DNA of 64,000 nucleotides from Streptomyces olindensis. Its GTDB lineage: Bacteria; Actinomycetota; Actinomycetes; Streptomycetales; Streptomycetaceae. The notes below the pieces were generated by a model. The model was not told the DNA's origin and searched no databases. It was given only the letters and a program-made list of their open reading frames with translations. Positions 59,411-64,000 of this stretch are shown here, one piece after another (position 1 is the first letter of the stretch; each line of letters opens with the position of its first letter). The position numbers and the translations under genes were made by a program. The stretch covers positions 62,001 through 126,000 of the forward strand of contig JJOH01000015.1 of assembly GCA_000696115.1 (NCBI GenBank). Direction: 5' to 3'.

Positions 59411-60850
59411 TCAGACGGACTGATGGGCCTGGGCCGCGTGGTGCGCGGCGAGCCGGCCGAAGATCAGCGAGCGCAGGACGGACGTGGCCGGCGGGTACGC
59501 CTTGTAGAAGAGGCCGGTGGCCTCACCGGCGGCGTACAGGCCGGGGATGGCCGTGCCGGACGGGGTGACGACCCGGGCGTCGAGGTCGGTGCGGACGCCG
59601 CCGTAGGTGAAGCAGATCGCGGCGGTCACCGGCACGCCGATGAACGGCGCCGTGTCCAGGGGCGTGGCCCAGTTGGACTTCGGCGGGGTGAGGCCGACGG
59701 TGCTCTTGCCGTCGAGACGGGTCGGGTCGAACTCGCCCGGTCCGACGCCCGCGTTGAACTCGGCGACGGTCTTCTGCAGCCCCTCGGCGTCGATGCCGAG
59801 CTTGTCGGCGAGCTCCTCCAGGGTGTCCGCCTGCTCCGGCGGCACGTCGCTGAGGAGCGAGTTCATGATGCCCGGGATGGCGAGGGTCTTGGCGTCGGCG
59901 ATCCAGTACGCCTCCTGGTCCTGGTTCCGCCAGATCTCGTAGCCGACGTGCTCGAAGGTGTTGTCCCAGGTGTCGCGGCCCTCGTCGAAGAAGCGCTGCA
60001 TGCGGCCGTTGACGAAGATGCCGCAGCTGAAGCCGTACAGCACCGCGTCGGCCTTGGTGGTGCGGCGGTCGACCGGCTCGGCGTGGATGCCGTCGAACTG
60101 GCCGGCCGTGTCGGCGCCGAGCTCCAGGGCCATGCGCAGGGCGTCGCCGCGGTTGTTGGCGATGCCGGGCGCGATCAGCGGCAGGTCGCAGGCGCGGTCG
60201 CCGACGTAGCGGGTGAGCATCTCGGTGTTGCCCTCGAAGCCGCCGCAGGCCAGGACCACGGCGCGGCCGTCGAGCCGCCGGGTGCGGCCGTCGGGGCCGC
60301 GCACCACGACACCGTCGACGGCACCGTCGTCGGACGTGGTCAGGCGCAGCGCCTCGGTCTCGTAGTGGATGTCGACGCGGGGGTCCTTCTCCAGGGCCGC
60401 GCCGAGGTGCTCGACGATGGAGGCGCCGCCGCCGCGCGGGCTGGCGGGCGGGGTCATGGAGGGGGTGCCGCCCTCGAAGGTGTGCGGCAGCGGGAAGTCG
60501 GCGTAGTCGATCTGGACGCCGTGCTTCTCGACGAAGGCGAGGGTCTGCGGGGACTCGCGCTCGACCGTGCGGCAGTAGTCGAGGTCGGCGAGGCCGCCGG
60601 AGACGCGGCCGACGTGCTCGGCCCAGTCGGTGTCGAGCCTGCGCTCCTGGTCGACGCGGAGGAAGGCGCCGGTCCAGCGGGTGGCGCCGCCGCGCTCCTC
60701 CTTCGTGGAGCGTTCGAGGATCGCGATGCGGGCGGGCGTGGCGCGTCCTTCGGTGGCCTCGGCGTAGGAGAGCGCGGCGGACAGGCCGGCGGCGCCGAAT
60801 CCGACGACGACGAGGTCGTACGGCGTGGCGGGCGTGGAGGGGACGGACAT
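59411..60850 (-). CDS. TcuA/fumarate-reductase-like FAD dehydrogenase
   Basis: 479 residues from ATG 60850. The FAD motif is VVVGFGAAGLSAALSYAEAT. RGGATRWTGAFLRV and GLYAAGEATGLFYKAYPPAT mark the succinate-dehydrogenase-like flavoproteins closest to TcuA (tricarballylate dehydrogenase). It would introduce or remove a C=C bond in a carboxylate. A signal peptide is absent. Gap of 31 bp to the aldolase gene. Confidence 0.85.
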   Translation of the reverse strand: MSVPSTPATPYDLVVVGFGAAGLSAALSYAEATEGRATPARIAILERSTKEERGGATRWTGAFLRVDQERRLDTDWAEHVGRVSGGLADLDYCRTVERESPQTLAFVEKHGVQIDYADFPLPHTFEGGTPSMTPPASPRGGGASIVEHLGAALEKDPRVDIHYETEALRLTTSDDGAVDGVVVRGPDGRTRRLDGRAVVLACGGFEGNTEMLTRYVGDRACDLPLIAPGIANNRGDALRMALELGADTAGQFDGIHAEPVDRRTTKADAVLYGFSCGIFVNGRMQRFFDEGRDTWDNTFEHVGYEIWRNQDQEAYWIADAKTLAIPGIMNSLLSDVPPEQADTLEELADKLGIDAEGLQKTVAEFNAGVGPGEFDPTRLDGKSTVGLTPPKSNWATPLDTAPFIGVPVTAAICFTYGGVRTDLDARVVTPSGTAIPGLYAAGEATGLFYKAYPPATSVLRSLIFGRLAAHHAAQAHQSV

Positions 60851-60906
60851 GGTGGCTCCTTGAGCGTCTTGCGGGTGTGCCGTGCGGTGCGCGGGGAGGG
60901 GGCAGG

Positions 60907-61497
60907 TCAGCGGTTGGGGCTGATGACCCGGCTGGTGCGGTAGAGGCGGTACTTGGCGCCGGTCACCGTCTTCGCGAACTCCTGGTAGCGGCGGGTGAAG
61001 CCGGGGTCGTCGAAGATGGCGTTGAACCGCTTCTCGTCGGTCCAGGCCGCGAGGTTGATCACCGCGTCGCCGTCGACGCTGGTGAGCAGGCGGGAGCCGC
61101 GGAAGCCGTCGGCGGTGGCGGCGACGTGCTCCACGGCGGACGCCAAGGCGTCGACCGTGGCGGGCGCGTCCTCGGTGGTGGCCACGTTGATGAGCAGGAC
61201 GCTGTCGTCCGGCTCGGCCGCGGTGACGACACCGGGGCTGGCGTTCTTCCCCTCGAAGGAGACCCGCTCGTACGCGGCGATGCCGAGCTTGTGCCACGGG
61301 TCGCTCTCGATGAGCTCCGTGACCGTGGCCTCGTCGAGGTCGGCCGTGACGATGACGGCGCCGCCGTCGGGCCGGGGCCCGCTCAGCAGGATGCGGCCCC
61401 GGTCGGAGTGGTCCCGCAGCCATGCCTTGTGCTCGGGCATGTGCGCGAGGACAGTCTCGCGGGGCTGGAGGTAGGAGAGGGTCAGGACGTGGATCAT
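60907..61497 (-). CDS. Tandem YCII-like and ABM monooxygenase-like protein
   Basis: 196 residues from ATG 61497. Residues 1-90 are YCII-like: YLQPRETVLAHMPEHKAWLR and the His/Asp pair around SDPWHKLG. Residues about 95-196 are an antibiotic-biosynthesis-monooxygenase fold: LLINVATTEDAPATVDALAS and GFRGSRLLTSVDGDAVINLA. Both are ferredoxin-like folds that bind small carboxylic or phenolic substrates. Fusion of the two is less common. Confidence 0.78.
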   Translation of the reverse strand: MIHVLTLSYLQPRETVLAHMPEHKAWLRDHSDRGRILLSGPRPDGGAVIVTADLDEATVTELIESDPWHKLGIAAYERVSFEGKNASPGVVTAAEPDDSVLLINVATTEDAPATVDALASAVEHVAATADGFRGSRLLTSVDGDAVINLAAWTDEKRFNAIFDDPGFTRRYQEFAKTVTGAKYRLYRTSRVISPNR

Positions 61498-61547
61498 GGG
61501 TGACTCCGGAGCTGCAAAAGGGGTGTACGGGATGGGTGGAAGAGCGC

Positions 61548-62528
61548 TCAGGGCGTGAGCCGCGCGGTGAGACCGCGCAGGATGGCCTCGGCCTCAGTGA
61601 CCGTGTCGCGCACGACACTCGCCGCCGGGCGGACGTCCTGGACCAGGTCGAGGACCTCGCCGGCGAACAGCGCCCGCTGGCTCGTGTCGTCGCGGGCGAC
61701 CGCCGCGGCCCACTCGGGCTCGATCTCGCCGCGCCGGGCCGCGAGTTCGGCGTCGCGGCCGGTCCAGGCGCGGGTGAAGGCGTTGCTCACCGAGCGCGCC
61801 CGGTACACCTCGTCCCACGGGATGCCCCGTACGACGTCGAAGGCCCGGGTGTCGACGAGGTCCGCGGTGGCTCCCGAGATCAGCGAGGACTTGAAGCCGG
61901 GCGTGCCCATCGACTCCTCGGTGACGGCGAAGCGCGTGCCCATCATCACGCCGTCGGCGCCGAGGGCCAGCGCGGCGGCCAGGCCCCGCCCGTCCGCGAA
62001 ACCGCCCGCGGCGACCACGGGCACCGCGCCCTGGGTGAGGTCGAGCACGGCCGGGATCAGCGGCAGCGTCGCCTGGGTCTTGTGGTGGCCGCCGGCCTCG
62101 GCGCCCTGGGCCACCAGCACGGAGGCGCCGGCCTGCACGGCCACGGCCGCCTGCTCGGGGTCGTGCACCTGGACGACGACGTGGGCGCCGCTGTCGGCGG
62201 CGGAGGCGACGTACCGGCGCACCTGGTCGGCGTCGCCGAAGGACAGGGCGATCACGGGCGGTGCGTAGCCGAGCACCTTGTCCCACAGGCCCGGGCGCTC
62301 GTCGAAGGTGAACATCACGCAGCCGACGCCCCAGACACCGCCGCCCTGCGCGGCCTGCGCCACGTGCTCGTCGATGAAGGCGGCGTCGCCGTAGCTGACA
62401 CCGACGAGTCCCAGCCCGCCGGCGCGGGTGACGGCCGTGGCGAGCCGTCCGCCGGACACCGAGCCCATGGGGGCACTGATGACCGGATGGTCGATGCCGA
62501 GCAGTTCCGTCAGCTTGGTCGAGATCAC
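61548..62528 (-). CDS. Nitronate-monooxygenase/FabK-type FMN enzyme
   Basis: 326 residues from GTG 62528, with GGGGAGAAGC upstream. The fold is the FMN TIM barrel of 2-nitropropane dioxygenases: PVISAPMGSVSGGRLATAVT, VLVAQGAEAGGHHKT (probable catalytic His) and GGFADGRGLAAALALGADGV for FMN phosphate. It could oxidise a nitronate or reduce an enoyl or enone compound. It is the first gene of the run. Confidence 0.88.
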   Translation of the reverse strand: MISTKLTELLGIDHPVISAPMGSVSGGRLATAVTRAGGLGLVGVSYGDAAFIDEHVAQAAQGGGVWGVGCVMFTFDERPGLWDKVLGYAPPVIALSFGDADQVRRYVASAADSGAHVVVQVHDPEQAAVAVQAGASVLVAQGAEAGGHHKTQATLPLIPAVLDLTQGAVPVVAAGGFADGRGLAAALALGADGVMMGTRFAVTEESMGTPGFKSSLISGATADLVDTRAFDVVRGIPWDEVYRARSVSNAFTRAWTGRDAELAARRGEIEPEWAAAVARDDTSQRALFAGEVLDLVQDVRPAASVVRDTVTEAEAILRGLTARLTP

Positions 62529-62935
62529 GCTTCTCCCCTGTTTTCCCGGCCGCGGCCGAAGGGTTCGGAAATGAATCAGGAATGAATCCGAGGTTCACGG
62601 AAATGCGGAATTCACCGTGCGACCGAATCGGATCCGTGTCGCATACATGAGACTAGGTTCGGGGAATCTCGCCTGTCCAAGACGGAAACCGCGTAGTAGC
62701 CATAACTCTCCGACTATGAAGGAATGTGACCTTCCGGTAAGTTGACCTCGCAGTAAGTTCAGGCGCGTATTTCCGCACGGAACGAAAATGGCCCGTGTCA
62801 CCGGCGCGTCACGGCACTGTCATGGCCGCATGACGGCATCGAACCCGTGGCGGTCCACGGCCGTAGGGCGGATCAGCAACAGCGGCACCGGACATGCGGT
62901 GCCGCGCATCCGCGCCTCGGAGAGGAATCACCGTC
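62529..62935. promoter_or_regulatory. Intergenic region with candidate promoter of the metabolic operon
   Basis: 407 bp, relatively AT-rich. On the minus strand TTGGAC (62675-62680) and TAGTCT (62650-62655), spaced 19 bp, would give a leader of about 110 nt for the operon. On the plus strand TTGACC (62742-62747) is a weak -35 for the lipoprotein gene, and GTAAGTT recurs at 62737-62743 and 62753-62759. No gene seen. Confidence 0.35.
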
Positions 62936-63670
62936 ATGAACCGTCGTCCGCGCACCGCCCTCGCCGCCACCGCCCTGCTCGGCGCGGGGCTGCTGATGAC
63001 CGCCTGCCAGGGCGGCGACACGACACCGGCCCCGCGGAGCGGCTCGTCGTCGGCGGCGGCGCCCGACGCCTCGGCCGCCACCGGCTCGGGCAAGGGCGAG
63101 GGGAGCGGGAGCGGTGGTTCCCGGGCCCCGGAGCCGTCCGGCGGCGGGGCCGCGGCAGGCGGCACGTCGAGCGGCACGTCCGGGAAGCAGGACGGGACGT
63201 CGAACGGCGCGTCCGGCGCGGGGAGCGCGGGGAAGAAGGGCAGCGGCGGCGCCGGCGACAAGAGCGGCTACGGGCAGGCCTGCGGGGCCAACGACATCTC
63301 CTGGAGCGTGGCGTCCAAGACGCAGGCCGGCGGCTACTTCCTCCTCCAGGCGAAGGCCAAGTCCGGCATCACCTGCACCCTGCCCGCCGCCCTGCCCACC
63401 GTGGCCTTCGGCTCGGACGGAACCCAGGCCGGGCCCGCCGAGCAGTCCGTCGGCCCGGCGATCACGCTGCGCGCGGGGGTCGTCGCCTACGCCGGTGTGA
63501 ACCCGAAGACCACCGACGGCGACTCGGGCAAGGAACTGGACAGCCTCATCGTCGCGATCGGCGACGACGACCCGAACCCGGTGTCCCTGCGGGTCGGCAC
63601 GTTCACGGTCGACCGGCCGGTCGTCACCAACTGGCACACCTCCGCGGCGGACGCGGTGCCGTTCTCCTGA
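62936..63670 (+). CDS. DUF4232-like lipoprotein
   Basis: 244 residues from ATG 62936, with GGAGAGGA upstream. The signal peptide ends in the lipobox LMTAC. A Gly/Ser/Ala-rich linker (about 30-110) follows. The C-terminal domain, CGANDISWSVASKTQAGGYF with Cys at ITCTLPA and the end HTSAADAVPF, matches DUF4232-type extracellular beta-sandwich domains. Function unknown; probably attached to the outer face of the membrane. Confidence 0.85.
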   Translation: MNRRPRTALAATALLGAGLLMTACQGGDTTPAPRSGSSSAAAPDASAATGSGKGEGSGSGGSRAPEPSGGGAAAGGTSSGTSGKQDGTSNGASGAGSAGKKGSGGAGDKSGYGQACGANDISWSVASKTQAGGYFLLQAKAKSGITCTLPAALPTVAFGSDGTQAGPAEQSVGPAITLRAGVVAYAGVNPKTTDGDSGKELDSLIVAIGDDDPNPVSLRVGTFTVDRPVVTNWHTSAADAVPFS

Positions 63671-63683
63671 GAACCGCGAACAG

Positions 63684-63726
63684 GCCGTGGGCCGGCCGGA
63701 CTTTCCCAGTCCGGCCGGCCCACGGC
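63684..63726. terminator. Bidirectional intrinsic terminator
   Basis: A 19-bp perfect stem (63684-63702 with 63708-63726) and a TTCCC loop, followed by GTTT. It separates the convergent genes ending at 63670 and 63755. Confidence 0.85.
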
Positions 63727-63754
63727 GTTTGTGGTCGACGTGCGCGGCCGACGG

Positions 63755-64000
63755 CTACTGCTGCGGCTCCTGCGTCTCCCACTCGGTCCTGCCGGGCAGG
63801 TAACCGTAGAGCGGACGGCCGGTCATGGACGTGGTGCGGAAGGGTTTGCCGCCGTCCGTGATCTCGATCGTTCCCTGGCGGCCGCCGCTGCTCCACTCCA
63901 GCACCAGGTACCACTGCACGTCGCGGGTGTCGGTGTGGGCGGTGACGTACAGCACCTCCGGGTCGGACTGGCTGACGCTGTAGGGGAAGCCGCGCTGGCC
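63755..64000 (-). CDS. C-terminal part of a conserved protein, possibly a membrane-linked HTH regulator
   Basis: The last 82 codons are visible; the start lies beyond the right edge. It ends with WYLVLEWSSGGRQGTIEITD then GKPFRTTSMTGRPLYGY and a short polar tail. This resembles the C-terminal extracellular segment of some Streptomyces XRE-type regulators with a membrane span, but the deciding N-terminus is not in the window. Confidence 0.55.
   Translation of the reverse strand, partial: GQRGFPYSVSQSDPEVLYVTAHTDTRDVQWYLVLEWSSGGRQGTIEITDGGKPFRTTSMTGRPLYGYLPGRTEWETQEPQQ

Noticed and set aside
1..64000. tRNA, rRNA, CRISPR arrays, insertion sequences, phage integrases
   Set aside because: Read for cloverleaf-like runs, spaced repeats and transposase motifs; none found. 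The phased repeats at 42931-42990 lack spacers and are not CRISPR.

Overview
The window is very GC-rich DNA with near-universal G/C at third codon positions. It uses GTG and TTG starts freely, has long antisense shadow frames, several leaderless promoters (a TAnnnT box 6-7 nt before the start codon) and families typical of the genus (ECF41 sigma factor, PucR regulator, SAV-type MoxR/vWA proteins, FG-GAP exoprotein, tripeptidyl aminopeptidase). It is almost certainly a chromosomal piece of a Streptomyces or a close relative. I see no rRNA, tRNA, CRISPR array, insertion sequence or phage gene.

Layout. 1-6.0 kb (minus): a DNA-repair-ATPase-like protein (cut by the left edge), a flotillin and a small membrane partner. 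6.3-9.2 kb (plus): a PucR-type regulator and a sodium:alanine symporter behind a candidate Crp-dependent promoter. 9.4 kb: a scar that looks like an internally deleted nhaA. 9.6-12.0 kb (minus): a second SPFH/NfeD pair and a flavodoxin-like protein. 12.2-18.5 kb: an envelope or sugar cluster (epimerase, GT2, DUF2064 transferase, methyltransferase, membrane protein, membrane-anchored molybdopterin oxidoreductase, multi-spanning GT-C-like protein), mostly from leaderless promoters. 18.7-21.1 kb: a mannose-6-phosphate-isomerase-like gene, a truncated hydrolase stub and an orphan sugar-binding lipoprotein.

21.3-30.9 kb is the most interesting stretch: a predicted NTP-dependent conflict (antiphage-like) island. 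A DGQHR/ParB-like gene is divergent from a tight operon of a SLATT-like membrane protein, a TIR protein, a MoxR AAA+ ATPase, a vWA-like protein and a 1312-residue protein ending in a CHAT (caspase-like) domain. In that CHAT domain both expected catalytic residues read as Arg.

31-34.5 kb: a DUF2809 protein, a cold-shock protein followed by a DEAD-box helicase, and a small MerR-like regulator. 34.6-39.4 kb: a secreted FG-GAP protein and a secreted aminopeptidase, convergent. 39.5-42.8 kb (minus): a ribbon-helix-helix (RHH) regulator, a DUF4097 protein and a DrrAB-like ABC exporter, preceded by six exact 10-bp-phased TGGCGCCA-type repeats. 43.1-46.9 kb: a secreted protein, an NDH-2-like flavoprotein with an ECF41 sigma factor, and a membrane protein. 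47.1-49.0 kb: an AraC regulator divergent from a PhyH dioxygenase and a small partner.

49.1-62.5 kb (minus) is a run of eleven co-directional metabolic genes. Seen from the promoter side they are: NMO-type flavoprotein, YCII-ABM protein, TcuA-like flavodehydrogenase, DRE-TIM aldolase, an alpha/beta-hydrolase-fold protein lacking its Ser nucleophile, an isocitrate/isopropylmalate-DH::RraA fusion, DUF6282 hydrolase, MBL hydrolase, L-amino-acid oxidase, TPP-dependent 2-oxo-acid decarboxylase and an AidA/PixA protein. Several overlap by 4-8 bp. The chemistry points to processing of a polycarboxylate or oxo-acid plus amino acid to oxo-acid to aldehyde conversion; the true substrate cannot be read from sequence. 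The window ends with a DUF4232-like lipoprotein and the 3' end of a further minus-strand gene.
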